Assembly: GCA_020072585.1 (NCBI GenBank)
Contig: JAIQGL010000004.1
Coordinates: forward strand, 62,001-126,000
Length of the DNA stretch: 64,000 bases
Direction of reading: 5' to 3'
Source: Terriglobia bacterium
GTDB taxonomy: Bacteria; Acidobacteriota; Terriglobia; Terriglobales; Acidobacteriaceae
Every line of letters begins with the position of its first letter. Positions within the stretch are counted from its first letter, which is position 1. A program made the translations under genes and the position numbers. Under the pieces are notes generated by a model that was given only the letters and a program-made list of their open reading frames with translations, searched no databases and was not told where the DNA came from. Below are positions 57,323 through 64,000 of the stretch, in pieces.

Positions 57323-59251
57323 ATGCCGACACAAACTCTATCCAGCCTGACCGGGCCTCAATCTTCTGTGCCAGCCTCACGACATAAGCTCTACATTTTT
57401 CTGATTGTGCTGGTCTGGGCGGTGATCTACGTTGGCAGTCTCTTTCAGCCGCCATTAATGGATGATGCCGACACGGTCCACGCCGAAGCCGCGCGTGAGA
57501 TGGTGGAGCGTGGAGACTGGGTCACGCTGAAGATTAATGGCGGCTTCCGCTACCTGGAAAAAGCGCCGCTCATGTACTGGTGCGTGGCCGCGAGCTACAA
57601 AGTTTTTGGAGTGCATGACTGGTCAGCACGGCTGCCGATTGCGCTGGGTATGCTGGCGCTGCTGCTGGTGGTCTACCGGATCGGGCGCAGATTTTATAAC
57701 GATGAAGGCGGCCTGTACGCAGCACTGGCGCTGGGCACTGGCTTTGGGCCGTTTATTTATACGCGGTTCATGATCCCGGAAATGCTGGTGGCGCTCTGGC
57801 TGGCGATTGGCTTTGATTTCTTTCTCACTTCGCTTGAGCAGAGCGAACGCGGCGAGCAGCCGTCTCTCATGGTCTGCTGGGGACTGGCCGCGACCATGGC
57901 GCTGAATGTGTTGACCAAAGGGCTGATCGGGCTGGTTTTCCCTATCGGCACAATCTTTCTTTATCTGCTGCTCACGAAAAATCTGCGCCACCTGCTGCGG
58001 CTCCGTCTGTTTTCAAGCTTTCTGGTTTTTCTAGCGATCGCTGCACCGTGGCATCTGCTGGCCGGGTTTCGCAATCCAGCACAAGGAGAGGCCCGCGGCT
58101 TCTTCTGGTTTTATTTCGTCAATGAACATTTCCTGCGCTTCCTGAAGAAGCGCTACCCTGCCGACTACGACACCGTGCCGCTGTGGCTGTTCTGGGGGCT
58201 GATGCTGGTCTGGCTGATGCCATGGACCGCATTCATTGTTCAGGCGGTGCGCCAGGTTCCGGTAAAGCTGGCGGCATTCCGCGCTGGCTTGAGCAAGCAG
58301 CAGCGAGGCACGCTGGTTTTTGTACTGTGGCCGCTTTTGATCCTGCTTTTTTTCAGCTTCTCCAGCCGGCAGGAGTATTACGTGCTGCCTGGTTTGCCGG
58401 GAGTGGCCCTGCTGCTGGGCGGGTGGCTGGCGAGGGAATCAGCTTCAGCATATGACAGCGCTGAGCGGCGCAGCGGGAGAGTTTCATCCATGGTGCTGGC
58501 AGCGGTGGGCGTGGCGGTTTGTGTGGTCTGCGTGGCGCTTGCGTGGAAAGCACAGGCCCCGCCGCCGAACTATGACATTGCCGAGTTGCTCAAGAAGAAT
58601 CCGCAGGACTACGCGCTTTCCTTCGGGCACATTCTTGATCTTACCCCGCAAGCGATGGGCGCATTCAAGATCCCGCTGCTGGCCACGGCTGTTGCATTCG
58701 CGCTGGGAACAATTTTGAGTTTGGTTTTACGGCGCGGCAATCGCGCCTTTGCGGCGAACCTGATACTGACGTTGATGACAGTGATTTTGCTCTATGCAGC
58801 TCATCAGGGGCTGGTGATCTTTTCACCGGTACTCTCATCAAAGATCCTGGCGGAAGCCATTGAGTCACACTGGAAGCCAGGAGCCATCATTGAAGATAAC
58901 GGCGATTACGAGGCCGCTTCCAGCGTGAATTACTACACCCGCCGGCAGATACGCATCCTGAACGGCCGCTGCAACAATATCTGGTATGGATCAAGGTTTC
59001 CGGATGCACCGCCGATCTTTGATAACAACACCACTTTCGAGCGCCTGTGGCGGGGCCCAAACACGGTCTTTCTTCTGACCGATGCCAAAGCAAAGCCCAC
59101 CAGCGAAGTAAGCGAGGAGTGTCCGCAAAGAGACAGGCTGCCTGACTATGTTGAAAAAGAGGGAGCTTGTGAGCTGGCAAAGTGGGGCGGCAAGGTGGTG
59201 CTTACCAATGAGCGGAAACCTTGTCCTGGTCAGGCTTGGCCGCGCCGATAA
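57323..59251 (+). CDS. ArnT-like glycosyltransferase family 39 membrane protein
   Basis: This 642-residue protein has about 12 helices. The first periplasmic loop has the GT39 motif MDDADTVHAEAAREMVERGD, where the Asp pair (DDAD) is the expected catalytic site, then KINGGFRYLEKAPLMYWCVA as in ArnT. The C-terminal third faces the periplasm. ArnT-type enzymes transfer a sugar from a polyprenyl-phosphate carrier to lipid A or protein. The acceptor here is unknown. The 3' end overlaps the convergent HpnI-like gene by 50 bases, so the two mRNAs have complementary ends. Confidence 0.85.
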   Translation: MPTQTLSSLTGPQSSVPASRHKLYIFLIVLVWAVIYVGSLFQPPLMDDADTVHAEAAREMVERGDWVTLKINGGFRYLEKAPLMYWCVAASYKVFGVHDWSARLPIALGMLALLLVVYRIGRRFYNDEGGLYAALALGTGFGPFIYTRFMIPEMLVALWLAIGFDFFLTSLEQSERGEQPSLMVCWGLAATMALNVLTKGLIGLVFPIGTIFLYLLLTKNLRHLLRLRLFSSFLVFLAIAAPWHLLAGFRNPAQGEARGFFWFYFVNEHFLRFLKKRYPADYDTVPLWLFWGLMLVWLMPWTAFIVQAVRQVPVKLAAFRAGLSKQQRGTLVFVLWPLLILLFFSFSSRQEYYVLPGLPGVALLLGGWLARESASAYDSAERRSGRVSSMVLAAVGVAVCVVCVALAWKAQAPPPNYDIAELLKKNPQDYALSFGHILDLTPQAMGAFKIPLLATAVAFALGTILSLVLRRGNRAFAANLILTLMTVILLYAAHQGLVIFSPVLSSKILAEAIESHWKPGAIIEDNGDYEAASSVNYYTRRQIRILNGRCNNIWYGSRFPDAPPIFDNNTTFERLWRGPNTVFLLTDAKAKPTSEVSEECPQRDRLPDYVEKEGACELAKWGGKVVLTNERKPCPGQAWPRR

Positions 59252-60413
59252 GCTCCGGTCCACGGGGATGCACGGGACGGATCTTGCCATTTTCCAGAAC
59301 GAACACATCACCGCGCCAGTGAACCGTGTTGTCAGCAAAGCTGGCAAACCAGACCCAGAACGCAACGAGATCACGAATCGGCAGCAGCCAGAGATGACGC
59401 CACACGGCGCGATCATGCACTATGCCAATTCCTACCTTCAGCGCTACGGCGGCACGCAGAGCGGCGGCAGCGGCCAGCGTTGACCATGACCACCAGCTGA
59501 GCGGCGCAAGCAAGACGGCAAATATCGCCCAGGGCAGACCGAAGGTGAGAAGCAATCCGACGTAACCGAGGCGGCGGGAGTCACGTGTGCTGCGCGCCCA
59601 GCGAATCTGGTGCTCAAAAAATCCGCGGAAGCTGTACGCGGGCAGATGGGTTTCCACCACGATATCGGCAAGCACTACTTCATATCCGGCTTTGGCGATG
59701 CGATAGCCAAGCTCAAAGTCGTCAGCGAGGTAGTCCACCAGGGGACGCAGACCGCCGATGGCTTCCAGCGCCGTACGCGACATGGCCAGCGTGGAACCAA
59801 GAGCAAAGTGAATACCACCTTCAATCTGCCGCGCGACCAGAACACCGGCGATGAAGTCCGTGCTGATGCCGATGGATTCAAGCTTTGATCCCAGCGTATC
59901 AGCGGCGATGCCGCGATACGGGCAGGTCACCATGCCGACCTTTGGCTGTGCAAAAGGGGCCATCACGCGGCGCAGATAGTCTGGCGTGACAAAGATGTCA
60001 CTGTCATTAATGAGTATGTGGTCGTACCGGGCAAAGGCGAGCATCTGCACCAGATTGCTGGTTTTACGGTTGTTGCCCAGCACCTCAGGGCATACAAGAA
60101 GACGAATCTGGCAGTTGGGAAATTCGCGGATGAGCTGCTGCACGCCCTCTGCCGCGGGATCGTCCGGCTCACTGACGCCGAAGATGAGTTCGTACTCAGG
60201 GTAATCCTGCACGCAGTGGCTGCGGAAACTCTCATACATCTGCGGATCAACGCCGCGCAGCGGCTTCAAGATGCTGACGGGCGGAGTGACGGCAGACTGT
60301 GACGGGCCGCTTGCCCGTTGAAAACGCCGGGCGCTCCAGAGGCAAAGCAGATAAAAGCCCATGCCGCAAATTGCGAGCCCAGCCGCCAATAAGCCTGGAA
60401 CAAGATTCAACAT
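59202..60413 (-). CDS. HpnI/ceramide-glucosyltransferase-like glycosyltransferase (GT21)
   Basis: This 403-residue protein has an N-terminal helix (GLLAAGLAICGMGFYLLCLW), a GT2/GT21 catalytic domain and C-terminal helices. GT21 marks are VSILKPLRGVDPQMYESFRS, the D-rich sites NDSDIFV and DDFELGY, and the (Q/R)xxRW motif as HQIRWARSTRDSR. Ceramide glucosyltransferases and bacterial HpnI (which puts GlcNAc on bacteriohopanetetrol) share this. Acidobacteriota make hopanoids, so HpnI is the better guess, but no other hopanoid gene is adjacent. Overlaps the GT39 gene 3' to 3'. Confidence 0.75.
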   Translation of the reverse strand: MLNLVPGLLAAGLAICGMGFYLLCLWSARRFQRASGPSQSAVTPPVSILKPLRGVDPQMYESFRSHCVQDYPEYELIFGVSEPDDPAAEGVQQLIREFPNCQIRLLVCPEVLGNNRKTSNLVQMLAFARYDHILINDSDIFVTPDYLRRVMAPFAQPKVGMVTCPYRGIAADTLGSKLESIGISTDFIAGVLVARQIEGGIHFALGSTLAMSRTALEAIGGLRPLVDYLADDFELGYRIAKAGYEVVLADIVVETHLPAYSFRGFFEHQIRWARSTRDSRRLGYVGLLLTFGLPWAIFAVLLAPLSWWSWSTLAAAAALRAAVALKVGIGIVHDRAVWRHLWLLPIRDLVAFWVWFASFADNTVHWRGDVFVLENGKIRPVHPRGPELIGAAKPDQDKVSAHW

Positions 60414-60579
60414 CGTTGCCGTCGATTGACTTTCATTTCTATCTGGCTATCGTTGAGCCCTATCTTACTTTATGGTTTGGCTATTAGATGCGCGGAAGAG
60501 GGCGTTCCAGGCAAATAATTTGTTGGCAGGCCCCGGCCTGCCGCGAGCAGGATTAATTCCTACCAAGACCGATTCATCT

Positions 60580-60585
60580 TATAAT
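60580..60585 (+). promoter_or_regulatory. Promoter -10 of rnpB
   Basis: A consensus TATAAT lies at 60580-60585, about 14 bases before the first P1 pair of the RNase P RNA. A weak -35 (TTCCTA, 60557-60562) is 17 bases upstream. This arrangement fits a housekeeping sigma-70 promoter. Confidence 0.6.
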
Positions 60586-60595
60586 ATGAGTGTTG

Positions 60596-61020
60596 ACGTT
60601 GGACCGGATGGTCGCTGTCCTGGTTGTGGACGCCGGGGTTACCCGGGCTGCACGGCCAGGAGAGAGGAAAGTCCGAACTCCACAGAGCAGTGTGCCGGAT
60701 AACGTCCGGGAGGGTGGCTTCAAGGCCATTCGACGGAAAGTGCCACAGAGAATATACCGCCACGGGCGCAAGCCTGAGGTAAGGGTGAAAAGGTGCGGTA
60801 AGAGCGCACCGCCCGGGCAGCAATGCACGGGGCATGGCAAACCCCACATGGAGCAAGACCAAATAGGGAAGGAATTCCGGATAGCAATATCCAGAATGCG
60901 TCTCGGCTCGAGGCGCCAAACTTTCGGGTAGGTCGCTTGAGCCGTTCAGCGATGACCGGCCTAGAGGAATGACCGTCACGGCGGTAACGCCGTACAGAAT
61001 TCGGCTTATAGGTCCAGCAT
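60596..61020 (+). ncRNA. rnpB: RNase P RNA (class A)
   Basis: The conserved cores are clear. P1 is formed by TGGACC (60600-60605) with GGTCCA (61011-61016). The 5' half has GAGAGGAAAGTCCGAACTCC (CR-I), and the 3' end has GAGGAATGACCG and ACAGAATTCGGCTTATAGG (CR-V region). P3 and P4 lie in between. It is the ribozyme that matures tRNA 5' ends with RnpA. The 5' end is set from P1 and the -10 element and may be off by a few bases. It lies in a gap between GT21 and VapC with a strong terminator downstream. Confidence 0.96.
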
Positions 61021-61027
61021 CACTTGT

Positions 61028-61067
61028 GGCCCTCAGGTTCGAGAGGATCTGAGGGCCTTCAATTTTT
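61028..61067 (+). terminator. Intrinsic terminator of rnpB
   Basis: A 9-base perfect stem GGCCCTCAG (61028-61036) and CTGAGGGCC (61049-61057) with a 12-base loop is followed by TTCAATTTTTG. It lies 8 bases after the P1 arm of rnpB. Confidence 0.85.
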
Positions 61068-61114
61068 GTTCTGGCGAGATCCCTCGGCGGCGCTTCGGGA
61101 TTTCGCCTGCGGGC

Positions 61115-61528
61115 TCAAGCTTTAGACCAGTCTTCCCACTGAAGTCCTTTGACCCTTGAAAACTCAGACACATTCGCAGTAATCAGCGTCATATCGTGGT
61201 GCATGGCCTGCCCCGCAAGCAGCAGATCATACGCTCCAATTGGTTTTCCGGCAGCCTCCAACTTTGCCCGCAGCTCGCCTGCTACTTTGGCTGCCCCTTC
61301 CTCAAAGGGCAGGATGGCAATTGGACCGGCAAAGAATGTCTCACACCGCCGCGTGTTCTCCACGAGGCGCGCACTTTTGAAAACGCCATACCACAGCTCA
61401 AAAGCCGCGACCGAAGAAGTAAAAAATCTGCCGCCCTTGTGGAAGGTGCGCGTAAATCGTGCCTGAACGGAGTTGGAGGCGGAAGACATAAGGGCAATGC
61501 AGGCATTGGTATCCAGCAGGTAGTTCAT
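61115..61528 (-). CDS. vapC: VapC-like PIN-domain toxin (ribonuclease)
   Basis: The 137-residue PIN protein starts MNYLLDTNACIALM with the conserved first Asp (Asp6). Further acidic residues lie in PIGAYDLLLAGQAMHHD and near the C-terminus (ITANVSEFSRVKGLQWEDW). PIN toxins cut tRNA or other RNA using Mg2+. It overlaps the antitoxin gene by 4 bases (ATGA) as usual for vapBC. Gene order is antitoxin first, then toxin. Confidence 0.9.
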   Translation of the reverse strand: MNYLLDTNACIALMSSASNSVQARFTRTFHKGGRFFTSSVAAFELWYGVFKSARLVENTRRCETFFAGPIAILPFEEGAAKVAGELRAKLEAAGKPIGAYDLLLAGQAMHHDMTLITANVSEFSRVKGLQWEDWSKA

Positions 61529-61764
61529 TTAAAGATTAACCGCTTCGGCGTCCTGGGCTGATGCCGCTCCTTCATAAAATCCGGATCAGAAGGAACATTC
61601 TTCAGTTCCGCCAGCCATGCCTCGGGATCGTCCACCAGCGGTTCAAGAACGACACTTTTACCCACGCGGCGAATGCGGACCTTGTCGCCTTTGAAGCGGA
61701 ACTCCCGTGGCAGACGAACAGCCTGGCTGCTGCCATTCTGGAACAGCTTGGCGAATTGGCTCAT
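61525..61764 (-). CDS. vapB: VapB-like antitoxin (AbrB/SpoVT fold)
   Basis: ATG at 61764 follows GGAGG by 7 bases. The longer frame upstream is not used. The 79-residue protein has an AbrB-type swapped-hairpin DNA-binding domain (FQNGSSQAVRLPREFRFKGD; RIRRVGKSVVLEPL, residues about 9-44) and a Pro/Lys-rich tail that would block VapC. It should autoregulate the operon together with VapC. A perfect palindrome lies 19 bases upstream. Confidence 0.88.
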   Translation of the reverse strand: MSQFAKLFQNGSSQAVRLPREFRFKGDKVRIRRVGKSVVLEPLVDDPEAWLAELKNVPSDPDFMKERHQPRTPKRLIFK

Positions 61765-61782
61765 GGCAAAGCCTCCAAAGGT

Positions 61783-61805
61783 AGTATATACTTTAAATAT
61801 ATACT
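61783..61805 (-). promoter_or_regulatory. Candidate VapBC operator
   Basis: A perfect 8-base inverted repeat, AGTATATA (61783-61790) and TATATACT (61798-61805), with a 7-base spacer CTTTAAA. It lies 19 bases upstream of the VapB ATG. On the minus strand the near arm contains TATACT, a likely -10, so the site overlaps the promoter. VapBC complexes bind such repeats; binding here is inferred. Confidence 0.6.
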
Positions 61806-61859
61806 CCTGCAAATCAATTCGCTGGGCCTTAGTGATTGTTTTGGTGAGAATGCAAAGAG

Positions 61860-63353
61860 TTACTCCCCCGACCGCGCCAACTCCACCGCTCGCACCAGCG
61901 CTCGCGTCTTGTTCAGGCACTCCTGATATTCGCTTTCCGGCACTGAATCCGCCACGATCCCCGCACCGGCCTGCACGTATGCCTTTTTTCCCTTCACCAG
62001 CATGGTGCGGATAGCGATGCAGGAATCCAGATTGCCGGCGAAATCGGCATACAGGATTGAGCCGCCGTAAATGCCGCGCCGGATGGGCTCGACCTCTTCA
62101 ATGATCTCCATGGCCCGAACTTTAGGTGCGCCAGTCAGCGTACCTGCCGGGAAACATGCCGCAAATGCGTCCACGGGCGTAAGCTCCTGGCGCAACGCTC
62201 CTTCCACGGCGGAGACCAGATGCATCACATGGGAGTATCGCTCCACAAACATCAGGTCACGGACTTTGACTGTACCGAATTCGCTCACGCGACCAACATC
62301 ATTGCGGCCCAGGTCAACCAGCATTACGTGCTCAGCGCGCTCTTTTTCGTCGTTGCGCAACTCTTCTTCCAGCTTCAGGTCTTCTGCTTCATCTTTGCCG
62401 CGCTTGCGCGTGCCTGCGATGGGGCGATACTCCAACTTTTTCCCAGTCACGCGCACCAGCATCTCCGGCGACGAGCCAAGGATGGTCATCTCTTCACTCT
62501 GTAGCCCCTGCATGCGGAGAAAATACATGTAGGGCGAAGGGTTCACGCGGCGCAACGCCCGGTAGATATTCAGCGGCTCAACGCCGGGCTCAAGCTCCAG
62601 CCGCAGTGAAGGGACGGTCTGAAACACGTCGCCCGCCATGATGTATTCCTTGATCTTCTCCACGGTGCGGATGAACTGCTTCCTGGTGACAGAGACCGCG
62701 ACTTTCAGCTTGCCGATTTTTGGTTTTGGCGACCGCAGAAATTTTGCCGGCAGCGGCGCGGTCAGCTTTTTTTCTATCCGGCGGATATCGCGCAGAGCCT
62801 GCGCATAGGCCTGCTTGGGAGACTGGCGGCGCACGTCGGCGGTGGCGATGATAAAGATCTCATGCCGGACATGGTCGAACGCCAGCAGCCGGTCAAAGAA
62901 CATCAGCGTGCAATCGGGTGTCCGTAGGTCGTCTTTGGCCAGCACTGGAAGTTCTTCCAGTTGGCGAACGGCGTCATGCGCAAAGAACCCGACAGCGCCG
63001 CCGGTAAAGGGCGGCAGTCCGGGAACTTTTGCCGGCGTGTGCTCATGCAACAGGCCGTCCAGGACTTTAAAAGCGCTGCCTTCGGTCTGGGTCTTTTTGC
63101 CGTTTCGCTCCAGGGTGATCTGGCGGCCTCGCGCCCGCAACACCATATAAGGTCGTGCGCCCAGAAAGGTGTACCGGCCAATCTTCTCCCCGCCCTCAAC
63201 CGACTCAAGCAGAAAAGCGTTTGGCTCTTCCGCGGCAAAACTCAGGAAAGCTGAAACCGGCGTACGCAGGTCGGCAGCCACGGTTTTGGCCACTGGAACC
63301 ATGGTTGCATTGCGCGCCAGCCGGGAAAACTCACTGTAATCGGGGAATAACAT
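61860..63353 (-). CDS. trpE: Anthranilate synthase component I
   Basis: The 497-residue protein has the N-terminal tryptophan-binding part (AFLLESVEGGEKIGRYTFLG with LLES, the feedback-inhibition motif) and the C-terminal chorismate-binding domain (PSPYMYFLRMQG; DLGRNDVGRVSEFG; FPAGTLTGAPKVRAMEIIEE; YVQAGAGIVADSVPESEYQE). Using ammonia from TrpG it turns chorismate into anthranilate, the first step to tryptophan. No trpG is adjacent within the window. No clear attenuator was seen in the 249-base leader. The LLES motif argues for true TrpE, not PabB. Confidence 0.93.
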   Translation of the reverse strand: MLFPDYSEFSRLARNATMVPVAKTVAADLRTPVSAFLSFAAEEPNAFLLESVEGGEKIGRYTFLGARPYMVLRARGRQITLERNGKKTQTEGSAFKVLDGLLHEHTPAKVPGLPPFTGGAVGFFAHDAVRQLEELPVLAKDDLRTPDCTLMFFDRLLAFDHVRHEIFIIATADVRRQSPKQAYAQALRDIRRIEKKLTAPLPAKFLRSPKPKIGKLKVAVSVTRKQFIRTVEKIKEYIMAGDVFQTVPSLRLELEPGVEPLNIYRALRRVNPSPYMYFLRMQGLQSEEMTILGSSPEMLVRVTGKKLEYRPIAGTRKRGKDEAEDLKLEEELRNDEKERAEHVMLVDLGRNDVGRVSEFGTVKVRDLMFVERYSHVMHLVSAVEGALRQELTPVDAFAACFPAGTLTGAPKVRAMEIIEEVEPIRRGIYGGSILYADFAGNLDSCIAIRTMLVKGKKAYVQAGAGIVADSVPESEYQECLNKTRALVRAVELARSGE

Positions 63354-63602
63354 GGGGTTTTATCTTAATTGATTCTCATGCTGGATAAACGAACGTACAC
63401 GTACCTCTTATTTCCCAAAAGTACACATTTGATTATGCCCTGGAGCCCTAACCAGTGGTTCTAAAGGCCTAATTGGACTATACTTTCCCGCAAACTTAGT
63501 AAATAAGCAGTTGCTTCTTCGCAAGCTGATGTGCCCCCTTGGAGTCTTGCGGGATTGAACTCAAAGGCGCCTGGACGGAACCGGCGCTGTAGGTGAATTC
63601 GC

Positions 63603-64000
63603 ATGCTAGTCAGATTCTGGGGAGTACGCGGCTCAACGCCCACGCCCCAATCAGAAAACCTGCGCTATGGAGGTAACACCTCCTGTGTTGAGGTCCGCGT
63701 AAACGGGCATATTTACGTGTTTGACTGCGGCACCGGATTTCGTAACCTGGGCAAGCAACTGTCGCAGGAGCAGAACGGCCACCCCATCTCCGCGCACATC
63801 TTTCTCTCCCACTTTCACTGGGACCACATTCAGGGCATCCCGTTTTTTGCGCCGCTTTATGGCGACCGCAAAAATTCGTTTGTCTTTCACTCCTCCAGCC
63901 GCAGCTGCGGATTGCAGCAGGCGCTGGAAGAGCAGATGGCCGATCCGTATTTCCCGGTGAACATGAGTGAGATGGCCGCGCACCGGCAGTTCGCCAACAT
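63603..64000 (+). CDS. Metallo-beta-lactamase-fold hydrolase (3' end outside window)
   Basis: ATG at 63603 opens a frame that runs to the right edge (132 codons). The start is MLVRFWGVRGSTPTPQSENL, typical of the PhnP/YycJ-like or diguanylate-linked MBL group. The metal motif HxHxDH reads SHFHWDHIQG (about residue 67-72). A GGNTSCVEVRVNGH segment precedes it. The family hydrolyses phosphodiesters or cyclic nucleotides; function here is not known. Only the N-terminal part is present. Confidence 0.85.
   Translation, partial: MLVRFWGVRGSTPTPQSENLRYGGNTSCVEVRVNGHIYVFDCGTGFRNLGKQLSQEQNGHPISAHIFLSHFHWDHIQGIPFFAPLYGDRKNSFVFHSSSRSCGLQQALEEQMADPYFPVNMSEMAAHRQFAN

Noticed and set aside
60560-60979. 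Long open frames on both strands over rnpB
   Set aside because: They overlap the conserved RNase P RNA cores and are frames in a non-coding gene.

Overview
The window looks like chromosomal DNA of an Acidobacteriota member of the Terriglobia/Koribacter type (inference). Signs are a GC-rich genome, an Alternative Complex III plus caa3-type oxidase operon, ECF sigma factors paired with TPR-bearing Ser/Thr kinases, ECF/anti-sigma/HEAT-repeat operons, a family-57 glycoside hydrolase, SBBP beta-propeller proteins and an HpnI-like glycosyltransferase. No prophage, insertion sequence, CRISPR array or rRNA was seen.

Layout. 1-2.6 kb (minus) is the start of a DUF4350/DUF4129 membrane operon. 2.8-5.5 kb has a secreted amidohydrolase, a 47-residue membrane peptide gene and a beta-propeller lipoprotein. 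5.7-7.2 kb has a coupled PlsC acyltransferase and alpha/beta hydrolase. 7.2-13.6 kb is a lipid or aromatic-acid catabolic block: acyl-CoA dehydrogenase, divergent LysR regulator, Zn alcohol dehydrogenase, thiolase and a long acyl-CoA dehydrogenase. 14.2-17.5 kb (minus) is an ECF sigma factor overlapping a Ser/Thr kinase that carries eight kinesin-light-chain-like TPRs. 17.8-19.9 kb has a di-heme oxidoreductase and a small secreted protein. 20.1-26.6 kb is a complete TetR-RND efflux operon (regulator, adaptor, pump, outer-membrane channel) with a palindromic operator laid over its promoter.

26.8-30.1 kb is a decayed or error-rich stretch. An AraC regulator has one apparent frameshift, a class-C beta-lactamase-like serine hydrolase has four, and a further coding remnant follows. 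A PDZ-like protein in the middle is intact. A tRNA-Ser(UGA) closes this part. 30.4-34.6 kb holds a 50-residue orphan gene and then an ECF sigma / zinc-finger anti-sigma / HEAT / Cys-rich HEAT operon. 34.7-47.7 kb (minus) is a tightly overlapped respiratory operon, ActA-ActB-ActC-ActD-ActE-ActF, a membrane protein, SCO, and CoxII-I-III-IV. It would take electrons from quinol through ACIII to an oxygen-reducing cytochrome oxidase.

48-60.4 kb has an SBBP/DUF11 secreted protein, a GH57/DUF3536 enzyme, a fused GlcD-GlcF-type FAD/Fe-S oxidoreductase with an unknown secreted partner, an ArnT-like GT39 and an HpnI/ceramide-glucosyltransferase-like GT. 60.6-61.1 kb is the RNase P RNA with promoter and terminator. 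61.1-61.8 kb is a VapBC toxin-antitoxin pair with a perfect inverted repeat upstream. 61.9-63.4 kb is trpE. A metallo-beta-lactamase-fold gene runs off the right edge.
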